Source of the DNA: Brevibacillus porteri
GTDB lineage: Bacteria > Bacillota > Bacilli > Brevibacillales > Brevibacillaceae
Direction: 5' to 3'
Assembly: GCF_003013475.1 (NCBI RefSeq)
Contig: NZ_PXZO01000052.1
Location: 1-64,000 of the forward strand
Length of the DNA: 64,000 nucleotides
The position numbers were made by a program, and so were the translations under genes. Shown here one piece after another: positions 7,974 through 17,322 of the stretch (within the stretch, counting starts at the first letter, position 1; each line of letters begins with the position of its first letter). Below the pieces are notes generated by a model, which was not told the origin of the DNA, searched no databases, and was given only the letters and a program-made list of their open reading frames with translations.

Positions 7974-9557
7974 TTACGAATGCTGATTTTGCTGTGCCTC
8001 GTGCTGCCGCAGCTCGATCCGTCTGATTTTACCGGAGGTTGTTTTCGGCAGTTCCTGTACAAATTCGATTTTACGCGGGTATTTATACGGAGCGGTTAAT
8101 TGCTTGACATGGTTTTGCAATTCCAAGATCAACTCTTCGGATGGCTCATTCCCTTTTTTCAGGATGACAAAGGCTTTTACCACATGACCACGCTCTGGAT
8201 CTGGACTGGCAACCGCCGCACACTCCGCTACTGCCGCATGCTTCACCAAGGCATCTTCGACCTCAAAGGGACCAATCGTATATCCGCCTGAGATGATAAT
8301 GTCGTCCGAACGTCCTTCGAACCAGATGTAGCCATCTTCATCCATGCGACCTTGATCACCCGTCACGTACCAGTCGCCGCGAAACGCTCTGGCAGTGCGA
8401 TCGGGATCATCCAGATAGCCTTTGAACAGCGCTACCATATGGCGATCAATGGCAATATCGCCCACTTTGCCTACTGGCAGCTCCGCTCCTTCTTCGTCAA
8501 TTATGGCGCTCCTCACCACAGGAGATGGCTTGCCCATCGAACCTGGCCTCGGCTCCATGCCGACAAAGGTACCCACCAGCAAAGTATTCTCTGTCTGTCC
8601 GTAACCATCTCGCACGGTCAACTGGAATACGCGGCGGAATGTGTCGATCACTTCCCGATTGAGCGGTTCACCGGCCGAACATGCAGAGCGCAAGGCGGAC
8701 AGCTTGTATTGTTCCAAATCCGTTACTTTTGCCATGATTCTGTACTCGGTGGGCGTCGCACACAAGACAGAAACTGGATGTTTTTGCAGAATTGTCAAAT
8801 AATTCTCGGCAGAAAACTTTCCTTTATAGACAAACGCGGTCGCTCCCAGCCCTAACGTAGAGACAAACGGACTCCAGATCCACTTGGCCCAACCAGGCCC
8901 CGCCGTTGCCCAAACCACGTCACCTTCGCGAACGTCCAGCCACTGTGTCGCGGCCACAGCCAAATGCGCAAACGGCCAACCGTGAACGTGCATAACCCCT
9001 TTGGGTCCCCCAGTCGTGCCTGACGTATAAGACAGGAAGGCCAGCTCATCCGACTTCGTGTTTACGACCTCAAATTCTGTGTCCTGCCCCTGGAGTAGCT
9101 CCTCAAGCGAAATCCACCCTTCTTTCTCTTCGCCCGTCGTGATGTAGTGTTGCAGGGTAGAGTAATTGCCTCTCGTCAGATCAACCTCACTCATTGCTCC
9201 CGCGAAGCTGATCACAGCTTTGACTTTTGCATGATTGATCCGGTACTCGATATCTTTGTAACGCAGCATCTCTGACCCTGGCAAAATCACTGCCCCCAGC
9301 TTCAGCAGTGCCAAATAGAGGCCATAGGCCAAGGTTCCTCGGGAAACTAGGACGAGTACCCGATCCCCATGCTCGATTCCAATCGACCCTAGACCATTCG
9401 CAATTTTATTTGAATATTGGCGCAAATCTTCGTACGTAAGGATATGTTCCTGATCTTGTTCATCCAGCTCCCAAACAGCTCGTCTCTCCGGATGTTTTCT
9501 CGCCCATTCGTCCACCTGGGTAGCGAAGTTATAGTTCACTGGAATGTTCAGTTCCAT
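7974..9557 (-). CDS. mbcS: Acyl-CoA synthetase MbcS (medium/branched-chain)
   Basis: The 527-residue protein of the adenylate-forming family activates carboxylic acids to acyl-CoA via an acyl-adenylate. It carries the phosphate loop YTSGTTGGPKGV, the GYGQTE motif, TGDQG in the hinge region, and the C-terminal catalytic Lys in TTSGKIRR. Overall sequence and length match MbcS, which in Bacillus activates short, methyl-branched acids that prime branched fatty acids; this assignment rests on recognition. It has its own transcription unit after the Liv operon terminator. AAGGTGGAG precedes the ATG at 9557. Confidence 0.78.
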   Translation of the reverse strand: MELNIPVNYNFATQVDEWARKHPERRAVWELDEQDQEHILTYEDLRQYSNKIANGLGSIGIEHGDRVLVLVSRGTLAYGLYLALLKLGAVILPGSEMLRYKDIEYRINHAKVKAVISFAGAMSEVDLTRGNYSTLQHYITTGEEKEGWISLEELLQGQDTEFEVVNTKSDELAFLSYTSGTTGGPKGVMHVHGWPFAHLAVAATQWLDVREGDVVWATAGPGWAKWIWSPFVSTLGLGATAFVYKGKFSAENYLTILQKHPVSVLCATPTEYRIMAKVTDLEQYKLSALRSACSAGEPLNREVIDTFRRVFQLTVRDGYGQTENTLLVGTFVGMEPRPGSMGKPSPVVRSAIIDEEGAELPVGKVGDIAIDRHMVALFKGYLDDPDRTARAFRGDWYVTGDQGRMDEDGYIWFEGRSDDIIISGGYTIGPFEVEDALVKHAAVAECAAVASPDPERGHVVKAFVILKKGNEPSEELILELQNHVKQLTAPYKYPRKIEFVQELPKTTSGKIRRIELRQHEAQQNQHS

Positions 9558-9649
9558 AGCACATCTCCACCTTTTCTTAGATTGATGAATAATAATTCGA
9601 CATCACTATAATTCTCCCCTTTTTCTTTCGACAAAAATGGGACAAAAAA

Positions 9650-9676
9650 AGGCCAACCTTTTGTATGGGTTGACCT
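9650..9676 (-). terminator. Terminator of the TetR-ligase-Liv operon
   Basis: AGGCCAACC and GGTTGACCT pair with one mismatch, followed on the minus strand by TTTTTTT. It lies 17 bases past livM and separates that operon from mbcS. Confidence 0.75.
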
Positions 9677-9693
9677 CCCTTCTTTCATTCCTA

Positions 9694-10692
9694 TCACTCT
9701 ACTTGCTCCGTAATCGTTGCAGCCTGCAGGGAACGCTGTTTTCTTTTCTCTCTCCACTCTTGAAAGCTGCCGACAATTCCGCTCGGGAAGCAGAGCACGA
9801 CCAAAATATAGAGCAAGCCTAGGAAGATGACCCATCTTTCGAAAATCGGATGAAGCTTCGCCAACTCTGTCAGCCCATGATGCGCCAACTCCACAATCCC
9901 TGATCCCAGAATGGAGCCGAAAAGCGTTCCCAGCCCACCGATCATGCTCATCAAGAGCGCATCCAGCGTCGTTTCAATCGAAAATACTTGGGTGTTCACA
10001 AAACGCAGCATGACCGCGTACAAGCCTCCACTAATCGCAGCAACCACTCCAGCGACAATGCTGACGATTACCTTATAATGAAGAATTTGATAGCCTAACG
10101 CTTCCGCACGTTGTTCATTTTGACCGATGGCTTTCAATACCTTGCCGAGTGGAGAGTGCGTAAACGCCCGCAAGATGACGAACAGCATGACCATTAGGAT
10201 CAGGCATACATAGTAAAAGGACAAACGGTCACGAAACAGCTCAGGCACCGGAAAGGTGAAGCCATCCCCTCCCATCGTCAGTGAGCGCCATTTTTCTGCC
10301 AATACGAATAGCAGCTGGGAAATCGCCAAGGTCAGCATCGCATAAAAATGACTTTTCAATCGCAACGACAGCATCCCGATCACGTAGCTGAGAATACCGG
10401 AGAGCACAATAGCAACAAGTACGCCAAGCAAGAAATAACTGATCGTCGCACCAAAGTTTTTCAAGAATAAAGACACGGAGTACGCACCTATTCCGAAAAA
10501 CATACAGTGTCCGAATGAGACGATCCCCGTATAGCCGAGCAACAAATCAAAACTCATCGCAAAAATCGCAAAGATAAAGATTTGGGTAAACATGATGTAC
10601 ATGCTTCGCGAGTCTGAAAGAAACGGCAAAACTGCCAAGGCTAGAAAGACAAACACAATAAATCGATGGTTCAACAATCCAGATGTAGTCAA
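9694..10692 (-). CDS. livM: Branched-chain-type ABC transporter permease LivM
   Basis: The 332-residue integral membrane protein has about nine hydrophobic segments. It carries the LivM family motif GYTGIVSFGHCMFFGIGAY and the cytoplasmic loop GLGTLFGSILGS. It forms the transmembrane pore with LivH. I prefer the TTG at 10692, with AAGGGGTGA seven bases upstream and overlapping the end of livH. The frame also extends eight codons to another TTG at 10716. It is the last gene of the operon. The substrate is probably a carboxylate used by the ligase encoded upstream, not necessarily an amino acid. Confidence 0.82.
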   Translation of the reverse strand: MTTSGLLNHRFIVFVFLALAVLPFLSDSRSMYIMFTQIFIFAIFAMSFDLLLGYTGIVSFGHCMFFGIGAYSVSLFLKNFGATISYFLLGVLVAIVLSGILSYVIGMLSLRLKSHFYAMLTLAISQLLFVLAEKWRSLTMGGDGFTFPVPELFRDRLSFYYVCLILMVMLFVILRAFTHSPLGKVLKAIGQNEQRAEALGYQILHYKVIVSIVAGVVAAISGGLYAVMLRFVNTQVFSIETTLDALLMSMIGGLGTLFGSILGSGIVELAHHGLTELAKLHPIFERWVIFLGLLYILVVLCFPSGIVGSFQEWREKRKQRSLQAATITEQVE

Positions 10693-10699
10693 CGCATGA

Positions 10700-11560
10700 T
10701 CACCCCTTCGCTCCAAACAGGCCGGATGGTTTGATAAGCAGCACTGCCAGCATCAGCAGCATGTTCACTGCCAGTGAAAGCTCTGGAACGAAGTAAGCCA
10801 TAAACGAGCCAAGCACTCCTACTAAAAGCGCCGCAATCATAGAGCCTTGAACGCTTCCCATCCCACCGACAATGACGACGATGAATGCCAGAATCGCATA
10901 CTGCATACCCATTTCCGCAAAAATGACCCCAGAATACGGTGCCAGCAGACTTCCTCCGAGCGCAGCCATGCCTGCTCCCAGCAAAAAGACGAATGTAAAC
11001 ACTTGTTTAATATTGATGCCGAGTGCCTGCACCATTTCCTTATCGATCACACCCGCTCGGACGATCAAGCCTAGTCTGGTTTTGGTTAACAACAGGTGCA
11101 ACCCGACGTACACAACGATTCCCACTGCGATGACAAACAAGCGATATGTGATCAGTATGATGTCGCCAAGCTCGATGCTCCCTTGCAAATAATCTGGTAA
11201 TACTGCCCGAATAGGATTGGGGCTCCAGAACACCTTGAGCAATTCACTTATCACGAGCATCCCGCCCAATGTCACGAGCAGTTGCTGAATGTGATCACCG
11301 TACACCGGACGGATCAGCACGCGCTCTAACACGAAACCGAGCAGCATCCCGATGACGACAGCACCTACAATGGCCAGAAGAAAGCTATCCGTCAATCCGA
11401 AAAGCCATACACCAGCAAAAGCTCCCCAGGCAAACAATCCACCGTGGGCAAAGTTCAACACACTCATTAAGCCAAAGATCAACGTGAGCCCAGAAGCGAG
11501 CAAGAAAATGAGTATGCCTGTCGCCAGTCCATTTACCAGCAAATTCATCGCGACATCCAT
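10700..11560 (-). CDS. livH: Branched-chain-type ABC transporter permease LivH
   Basis: The 286-residue protein has about eight membrane segments with the family signatures GLTLIFGLMSVLNFAHGG near the N terminus and FIVVIVGGMGSVQGS in the coupling loop. It pairs with LivM as the translocation channel. GGAGG lies five bases before the ATG at 11560. It follows livF after a short gap and overlaps the ribosome site region of livM. Confidence 0.85.
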   Translation of the reverse strand: MDVAMNLLVNGLATGILIFLLASGLTLIFGLMSVLNFAHGGLFAWGAFAGVWLFGLTDSFLLAIVGAVVIGMLLGFVLERVLIRPVYGDHIQQLLVTLGGMLVISELLKVFWSPNPIRAVLPDYLQGSIELGDIILITYRLFVIAVGIVVYVGLHLLLTKTRLGLIVRAGVIDKEMVQALGINIKQVFTFVFLLGAGMAALGGSLLAPYSGVIFAEMGMQYAILAFIVVIVGGMGSVQGSMIAALLVGVLGSFMAYFVPELSLAVNMLLMLAVLLIKPSGLFGAKG

Positions 11561-11587
11561 TTCATCCTCCCCCTCCCTGTTATACGC

Positions 11588-12289
11588 TCAGGCAATGCCC
11601 AAATATTTTTGTCGCGTATCTGCATCATCCTTCAACTCCTGCATCGCGCCACCGCGGACAATTTTCCCTTCATCCATCAAGTAGTACTGCTCGCCGATCA
11701 TGCTCGCCATCATAAAGTTTTGCTCGACTAAAAGCACAGTCGTTTTCTGCTTCATCGATTCGATGTGAAACATGAGCTTTTCAACCATGATAGGCGCCAG
11801 TCCCTTGCTCGGCTCGTCAATTAACAAGAGTCCGTTGCTGTTCACATAAGCTCGTGCAATCGCCAGCATTTGCTTCTGACCTCCGCTTAAGTGCCCGCTT
11901 TTCTTTTTCCAGTAATGACCCAGGTCAGGGAATAGATCCAGCATCCACGCGAGCTTTTCTTTTTGTTCGTCGTCATTTTTTTGCATGGCGAGCCGGAACG
12001 TCTCTTCTACCGTAAAATCATGGAAAATCCCTTGATTCTCGGGCACATAGCCAATCCCCTTACGCGCGATGGAATAGGTCGGCAGATGCCCGATTTCTTC
12101 TCCTAAATAGCGAATTTGGCCATGACGGATCGGGGCAAGCCCCATGATGGAACGAAGCGTCGTTGTTTTGCCCGCGCCGTTTCGTCCAAACAGGACAGTA
12201 ATACTGCCTGCTTGCACGGATAGCGAGACTCCCTGCAAGATGTGAAACTGGTCGAGGTACGTTTCAATGTGATCAAGTTGCAGCATCAT
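11588..12289 (-). CDS. livF: ABC transporter ATP-binding protein LivF
   Basis: The 233-residue ATPase carries Walker A GRNGAGKTT, signature LSGGQKQML and Walker B GLLLIDEPSKGLAP. The insertions are those of LivF. It forms a heterodimer with LivG to power uptake. The start is the ATG at 12289, inside the last codons of livG, with GGAGGG ten bases upstream. The frame is open to 12331 but lies wholly inside livG there. The gene overlap indicates translational coupling. Confidence 0.84.
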   Translation of the reverse strand: MMLQLDHIETYLDQFHILQGVSLSVQAGSITVLFGRNGAGKTTTLRSIMGLAPIRHGQIRYLGEEIGHLPTYSIARKGIGYVPENQGIFHDFTVEETFRLAMQKNDDEQKEKLAWMLDLFPDLGHYWKKKSGHLSGGQKQMLAIARAYVNSNGLLLIDEPSKGLAPIMVEKLMFHIESMKQKTTVLLVEQNFMMASMIGEQYYLMDEGKIVRGGAMQELKDDADTRQKYLGIA

Positions 12290-13043
12290 GCTTATACAAC
12301 CCTCCCAAGTAGGCAGACTGCACCTGCTCATTTCGCATCATGTCAGTCGGTGTCCCCTCAGCCAATAGCTCTCCATGAAATAGTACGACCATGTGATCGG
12401 AGAGTGATTTGACCATGTCCATCTTGTGTTCGATGAGGATGATCGTGCACGAATTGCTTTCCTTAATCGATTCGATCACCTTCAATACAGCTGGGACTTC
12501 CTCCAGTGAAATCCCCGCAGTCGGTTCGTCTAGTAAGAGAACATCCGGACGCAGTCCAAGTAGCATGGCTAGCTCCAGCTTTCGTTTCTCCCCATGCGCC
12601 AATAGACTTGCCAGTACATCCGCCTTTTTCTCGAGCAATACCAGATGCAGCAATCGCTCAACTTCCTCAGCCTGTCGCATCTGATCTGCCTGAGAAATCC
12701 ACAAACGAAACCGAACGCCCTGTGCGGCTTGCACGGCTAATCGAATGTTTTCCCGCACCGTTAGCTTGGGAAATAAGTTTGTCAATTGAAATGATCGACC
12801 AATACCCAATCTCGTTCGTGCTGCTGGGGGCAAGTGTGTAATATCTTGCCCCTTGTACTTGATCGTTCCTTGTGATGGAGCAAGCTGCCCGCTTAACAAG
12901 TTAAACAATGTCGTCTTTCCGGCTCCATTCGGTCCGATGATCGAAGTAAATCGCTGCTTCGGGATATTTAGCGATACCTTGTTTATGACTGTTTGCTCCC
13001 CGAATGCTACGCTTACGTCAACCGTTTCCAACAAGTAACTCAT
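12273..13043 (-). CDS. livG: ABC transporter ATP-binding protein LivG
   Basis: The 256-residue ATPase carries Walker A GPNGAGKTT and Walker B VLLLDEPTAGI. The signature region reads LAHGEKRKLELA, the variant usual in LivG, where the canonical LSGGQ is replaced. GGAGGTG precedes the ATG at 13043; one codon upstream is a GTG. It overlaps livF by 17 bases and follows livK by 12 bases. Confidence 0.84.
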   Translation of the reverse strand: MSYLLETVDVSVAFGEQTVINKVSLNIPKQRFTSIIGPNGAGKTTLFNLLSGQLAPSQGTIKYKGQDITHLPPAARTRLGIGRSFQLTNLFPKLTVRENIRLAVQAAQGVRFRLWISQADQMRQAEEVERLLHLVLLEKKADVLASLLAHGEKRKLELAMLLGLRPDVLLLDEPTAGISLEEVPAVLKVIESIKESNSCTIILIEHKMDMVKSLSDHMVVLFHGELLAEGTPTDMMRNEQVQSAYLGGLYKHDAAT

Positions 13044-13055
13044 CACACACCTCCT

Positions 13056-14264
13056 CTACTTCTGGTTCCTGACAGGTGGTGCTGTCTCTTCCATCGTCAT
13101 CTCCCGAACGAGTACAGGGACCGGATGATCGACTCCGTCTTTTTTCTCTAGCTTGATCGCGTACAACGTTTGCAGTGCCTGATGGTCCTCGACCCGGAAC
13201 TGCATCTGGCCCTTCGGCGTATCAAAGGTCATGCCTTCCATCGTAGTAATCAACTTCTCCGAGTCTGTATCGGCGTTCGTCTTTTTCAGCGCTTCCACAA
13301 CTGATACGGCTGCCGTCATCCCGCCTGCCGTAAATAAGTCAGGAATCTCGCCGTTAAAACGCTTCTTGTGCTCATCGATGAGCCAATCGTTCATTTTCGT
13401 TTTCGGGAGCGAATGGTAATACACCGAGAAGCCTTCCATTCCGATCATGGCCTCCATCGTTTTCAAGGCAGCGATATCAGGTGCTCCCGTAGACACCTTG
13501 ATGCCTTTTTGCTGAACCTGCATATCTTGAAGCTGTTTCCATGGGGAGTTCGAGCCTGCCCACGTGATGAACACATATTCGGGTTTGGCGCTAATGATTT
13601 TTTGGATGTTGGCTGTAAAATCAGTCGTGTTCGTGTCCACGTATTGTTCTTCGATAATGACAGCCCCTAATTTTTCAGCTGCAGTCTTAAAGGCTTCAAT
13701 CCCTTCTCGACCGTAGGCGCTGTCTTGGGCCATCGTCGCGATCTTCGTTCCTTTGGAAGCAATCGCCGCAGCGCCAGCAACTGCGTCCTGCGAAGAATTT
13801 CGACCTGTGCGGAAAATGTATCTGTTCCAGTTTTTCCCGGTGATACTATCTGCTACAGCCGGTTCTACGACCATGATTTTTTTGTACTCTTCTGCCAGCG
13901 GAAGGACAGCTAGCGTATCGCCTGAACTCGAGGAGCCTACGAGAAAATCTACCTTGTCGGTTTCCAGGAGCTTCGTCGCTTTTTGGACGGCGACATCCGG
14001 TTTCGTCTCTGTATCCTCAACGACAAACACGATCTTTTTGCCAGCGATCTCTCGCTTGCCCTCTGTTGCATAATCGAGTCCAAGCTCAAAACCTCTTACC
14101 GTCTGCTTGCCGTAGCTCTCCAATGGCCCCGTAAGCGAAGCGAGTACGCCTACCTTGATCGTATGACCACTGCCAGATGAAGCGCTTTCATTTTGGCTGC
14201 AACCAACAACAAGCACGACAGACATCGCTAGTGGGAGCAACATTTTCCAACCTCTTTTTTTCAC
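13056..14264 (-). CDS. livK: Periplasmic-binding-type lipoprotein LivK family
   Basis: The 402-residue protein has a lipoprotein signal peptide with lipobox VVGC, cleaved before Cys22, followed by a Ser/Gly linker and a type I periplasmic-binding fold. That fold carries the family opening KVGVLASLTGPLESYGKQT. It would be anchored to the outer face of the membrane and present the substrate to LivHM. The GTG at 14264 follows AGGAGG by seven bases. Neighbouring acyl-CoA ligase and hydratase genes suggest an organic acid or aromatic carboxylate ligand; this is inference. Confidence 0.85.
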   Translation of the reverse strand: MKKRGWKMLLPLAMSVVLVVGCSQNESASSGSGHTIKVGVLASLTGPLESYGKQTVRGFELGLDYATEGKREIAGKKIVFVVEDTETKPDVAVQKATKLLETDKVDFLVGSSSSGDTLAVLPLAEEYKKIMVVEPAVADSITGKNWNRYIFRTGRNSSQDAVAGAAAIASKGTKIATMAQDSAYGREGIEAFKTAAEKLGAVIIEEQYVDTNTTDFTANIQKIISAKPEYVFITWAGSNSPWKQLQDMQVQQKGIKVSTGAPDIAALKTMEAMIGMEGFSVYYHSLPKTKMNDWLIDEHKKRFNGEIPDLFTAGGMTAAVSVVEALKKTNADTDSEKLITTMEGMTFDTPKGQMQFRVEDHQALQTLYAIKLEKKDGVDHPVPVLVREMTMEETAPPVRNQK

Positions 14265-14292
14265 GCCGGTTCCTCCTCGAGAGTCATAATGT

Positions 14293-15339
14293 TCATTGCG
14301 ATTCGGCTAACCATTCCAGCACGGTTGCAGCCCACGTATATCCAGTTCCAGCACTGACAGCTACGACAATATCCCCAGGGGCAAGACGTCCCTCTTGTTG
14401 TGCGACATGTAGTCCAATACACGGATCGAGTGCAGACAAATGCCCGTAATGATCGAGATAGACGGCCTGCTCCTCGCTAAGTTGCAAACGTTCCAACAGC
14501 TCTAAGAACATCGAACGCTTTGTGTGCAAAGGAAGCAGCAGCTTCAAATCACGCAAGGAACGATTGCTTTTTGCCAAGGCCTGCTCTACCACATGGACAA
14601 AGTTCGGTATGGAAACGGGATCAAGTCGTTCTTTCATATCGGTCGGATTCGGAACATCGATGTAGTGGAGTCTGTTTTCCACCGTTTCATGACTAGGTTG
14701 TAGCCTCGAACCGCCTGCAGGTACCCTAATATCATCGTGAAAAGAACCATCGGTAATGACACAGCTGTGGAGAATTCTACTCTTTGTAGCACCACGCTTT
14801 ACGAGAGCCGCTGTCCCCCCATCTGCAAAATTAAACATGAAGCGTGAGCGAGGATTGTCGTAATCGACGATTTGTGATTCTTTACAGCCAGCAACCAGCA
14901 AAATGTTTTTAATGGTTGCATCTGCCGTCAGCATATCTTTGGCGACCTTCAAAGCAATTGGAAAGCACGAGCTGACGTTCATCATCTCGAAACCGTATGC
15001 GTTTGTCGCTTTTAGCTCGTATGTAATCTTCGGTGCGCTGGACCATACATAGTAATCTTTGTGCGGACTGCCGAAGTAAATAATCACGTCAATCTCAGAT
15101 GGATCGATCACCGAGCCGGTCAGTTGTTGGGCAGCGAGCACAGCGAGGTCTGATGCATGAAGCGTGTCATCTGCGACATGCTTTTGGTATAGACCGAATT
15201 TTTCGATAATAACTCGCGTGGGGATTCCGGTCTTTTCAGCCAATCGCTCAGCTGTTTCTACTCCCTCAGGAAAAAATACGGACGTCGCTTCCACTCCGAT
15301 AGTCTGCTCATGGATCGTATTCGCTTCAAGATGATTCAT
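14293..15339 (-). CDS. KAS III (FabH)-like thiolase-fold enzyme with a Cys-His-His triad
   Basis: The 348-residue protein has the FabH fold. The nucleophile is Cys125 in NVSSCFPIAL and the second catalytic residue is His272 in LLPLHTKR. In FabH the third residue is Asn in a GNTSA motif; here the equivalent reads YGHLSA, so His300 replaces it. That resembles the Cys-His-His set of elongating KAS I/II enzymes. It may condense or cleave a 3-oxoacyl-CoA made by the neighbouring ligase and hydratase. The ATG at 15339 follows GGAAGGAG and overlaps the MaoC gene stop by four bases. Its true substrate is unknown. Confidence 0.68.
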   Translation of the reverse strand: MNHLEANTIHEQTIGVEATSVFFPEGVETAERLAEKTGIPTRVIIEKFGLYQKHVADDTLHASDLAVLAAQQLTGSVIDPSEIDVIIYFGSPHKDYYVWSSAPKITYELKATNAYGFEMMNVSSCFPIALKVAKDMLTADATIKNILLVAGCKESQIVDYDNPRSRFMFNFADGGTAALVKRGATKSRILHSCVITDGSFHDDIRVPAGGSRLQPSHETVENRLHYIDVPNPTDMKERLDPVSIPNFVHVVEQALAKSNRSLRDLKLLLPLHTKRSMFLELLERLQLSEEQAVYLDHYGHLSALDPCIGLHVAQQEGRLAPGDIVVAVSAGTGYTWAATVLEWLAESQ

Positions 15340-15752
15340 ACTTTCGCTCCTTCCTTCGGTACGAGCATCGTCGCTGTTCCAGTCAGAACTACTTTTCCAT
15401 GCTGATTCGTGCATTCCGTAAGCAATCGGATCATGCCTCTCTCTTCCTGATACTCTAGCACAGTGGCGGTCGCGGTGATTGTGTCTCCGATCAATACCGG
15501 AGCCGTAAACTGAATGGTCTGGTCCTTGTAAATGGAACCGATGCCAGGCAGCTGCATCCCGAGCAATCTGGACAACATGCTCGCCGTCAACAGTCCATGT
15601 GAGATACGCTGACCGAATCGCGTGTCTTTTGCGTACTGTTGGTCGATGTGCACCGGATTGTAATCCCCACTCATTCCCGCAAATAGAACGATATCTGTTT
15701 CCGTAATCGTTCTGCTAAAAGATGCTTGCTCCCCTATTGCAAATCTCGCCAT
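15336..15752 (-). CDS. MaoC-like (R)-specific enoyl-CoA hydratase
   Basis: The 138-residue hot-dog-fold protein has the hydratase motif with catalytic Asp and His in MSGDYNPVHIDQQYA and RISHGLL. Such enzymes hydrate trans-2-enoyl-CoA to (R)-3-hydroxyacyl-CoA. It sits between the acyl-CoA ligase and the KAS III-like gene with coupled starts and stops, which points to stepwise processing of one acyl-CoA. GAGGTG lies six bases before the ATG at 15752, and that site overlaps the ligase stop. Confidence 0.8.
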   Translation of the reverse strand: MARFAIGEQASFSRTITETDIVLFAGMSGDYNPVHIDQQYAKDTRFGQRISHGLLTASMLSRLLGMQLPGIGSIYKDQTIQFTAPVLIGDTITATATVLEYQEERGMIRLLTECTNQHGKVVLTGTATMLVPKEGAKV

Positions 15753-15762
15753 ACGAATCACC

Positions 15763-17289
15763 TCATTGCGTAATGGAATCGCTCTTCAATCTGGTCAATG
15801 CTTGCTTGACGATTTTCCCTGTTGCATTGCGTGGCAGTTCGTTCAGAAACACGAATGACTTCGGGATTTTATACTTCGCCAGTCTTTGCTCACAGTGCGC
15901 TTTCATGTATGCTTCCGTGATGACTGCACCTGATTTGGGCACGATAAACGCCTTTGCGACCTCTCCCCATTTTTCATCGGGTACACCGACGACTGCGGCT
16001 TCCTGAACGTCATCCAGCTCGCCGATGACCTGTTCCAGCTCCAGTGGATAAATGTTCTCCCCGCCTGAGATAATCATGTCTTTGCGCCTTCCTACGATAT
16101 AGGCGAACCCTTCTTCATCAAAACGTGCCAAATCCCCTGTGTACAGCCACCCATCCCGGATGGTCTTGGCTGTTTCTACTGGTTTGTTCCAGTATTCCTT
16201 CATTACATTCGGACCTTTGACGAGCAGTTCTCCGATTTCGCCATGACCCATGTCTTTTCCGTCATCCGAGATCAGGCGGACTTCACAAAACATGACGGGC
16301 TTACCGATTGAGCCGGCTTTTCTTTTTGCATCTTCCTTCGCAATCATAAACACAGTAGGAGATGTTTCTGTTAGGCCGTATCCTTGTCCAAAAGGGAGGC
16401 CTCGCTCCTGAAAATGCTGGATGAGTTCCATGGGGCATGGAGCGCCACCGTTGTAAAACCAACGGACAGAATCGAATGATGTGGTAGCAAATAAGGGACT
16501 TTGACGAATGGCTTCATGGATGGCGGGCACACCCATCACGATGGTGACTTGGTGTGATTCGATTAGTTGAATCGCTTTATCAGGGTCGAACTTCCCGGCG
16601 ACTACGACGCGTCCGCCAGCAAGCCATGTAGGGAAGGCAAACAGTCCGATTCCCCCGATATGAAAGAGTGGCAATAAGACAATCGAGCAGTCTTCTGAGG
16701 TGAGATCAAGCGCGGCTACATTGTGTACAGAGTTCCAAAACATATTTTCTTGGGTGAGTACTGCTCCCTTAGGCTTTCCTGTCGTTCCTGATGTATAGCA
16801 AATGATGTATGGATCATCTCCACTGCCATCATCTACCTCGGTCCTACTGTGCTGGGATGACTCACTCGGGCCATCCTGGCTCCAAGGGAGTTCTCCCGGT
16901 TCCAGCCATATCATGTGCGCAACACTGGCCTTCCCCTTGATCAGCTCAATGGTGGCAGCGAACTCCGGCTGGGCACATAACACGCGGATACCACTATCCT
17001 CAAACTGATAGTCTAATTCTGCAGGGGTCAAGCGAATATTAAAGGGGACGGCAATCGCACCGAGTTTGGCGATGGCAAACAGCAGAAGCACATACTCCAA
17101 ACTGTTTTGGGACAAAATGCCGATCCTGTCCCCCTTTTTGACCTGTAGCTCATGTCGTAAATAGTTGGCAAGACATTGCATCTGCTCATTCATTTGCTGA
17201 TACGTAAGTGATTGATCGTTGGCAATCACTGCGATCCGCGTCGGAGTGATTCGGGCTCGCTTTTCAATCCAATAAGCAATTCCGTGCAT
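15763..17289 (-). CDS. Acyl-CoA ligase (AMP-binding)
   Basis: The 508-residue adenylate-forming enzyme has the P-loop CYTSGTTGKPKGAV, the GYGLTETSP motif, LYTGDLA at the hinge, GRRKDMIISGGENIYP, and the C-terminal Lys in RNATGKIVK. It belongs to the fatty acid/aromatic acid CoA ligase branch (FadD or MenE like). It would trap the acid imported by the Liv system as a CoA ester. AAAGGAG precedes the ATG at 17289. It is the first enzyme gene after the TetR regulator. Confidence 0.82.
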   Translation of the reverse strand: MHGIAYWIEKRARITPTRIAVIANDQSLTYQQMNEQMQCLANYLRHELQVKKGDRIGILSQNSLEYVLLLFAIAKLGAIAVPFNIRLTPAELDYQFEDSGIRVLCAQPEFAATIELIKGKASVAHMIWLEPGELPWSQDGPSESSQHSRTEVDDGSGDDPYIICYTSGTTGKPKGAVLTQENMFWNSVHNVAALDLTSEDCSIVLLPLFHIGGIGLFAFPTWLAGGRVVVAGKFDPDKAIQLIESHQVTIVMGVPAIHEAIRQSPLFATTSFDSVRWFYNGGAPCPMELIQHFQERGLPFGQGYGLTETSPTVFMIAKEDAKRKAGSIGKPVMFCEVRLISDDGKDMGHGEIGELLVKGPNVMKEYWNKPVETAKTIRDGWLYTGDLARFDEEGFAYIVGRRKDMIISGGENIYPLELEQVIGELDDVQEAAVVGVPDEKWGEVAKAFIVPKSGAVITEAYMKAHCEQRLAKYKIPKSFVFLNELPRNATGKIVKQALTRLKSDSITQ

Positions 17290-17322
17290 GAACTCTACTC
17301 CTTTGCCTATAAAATGAATCGG

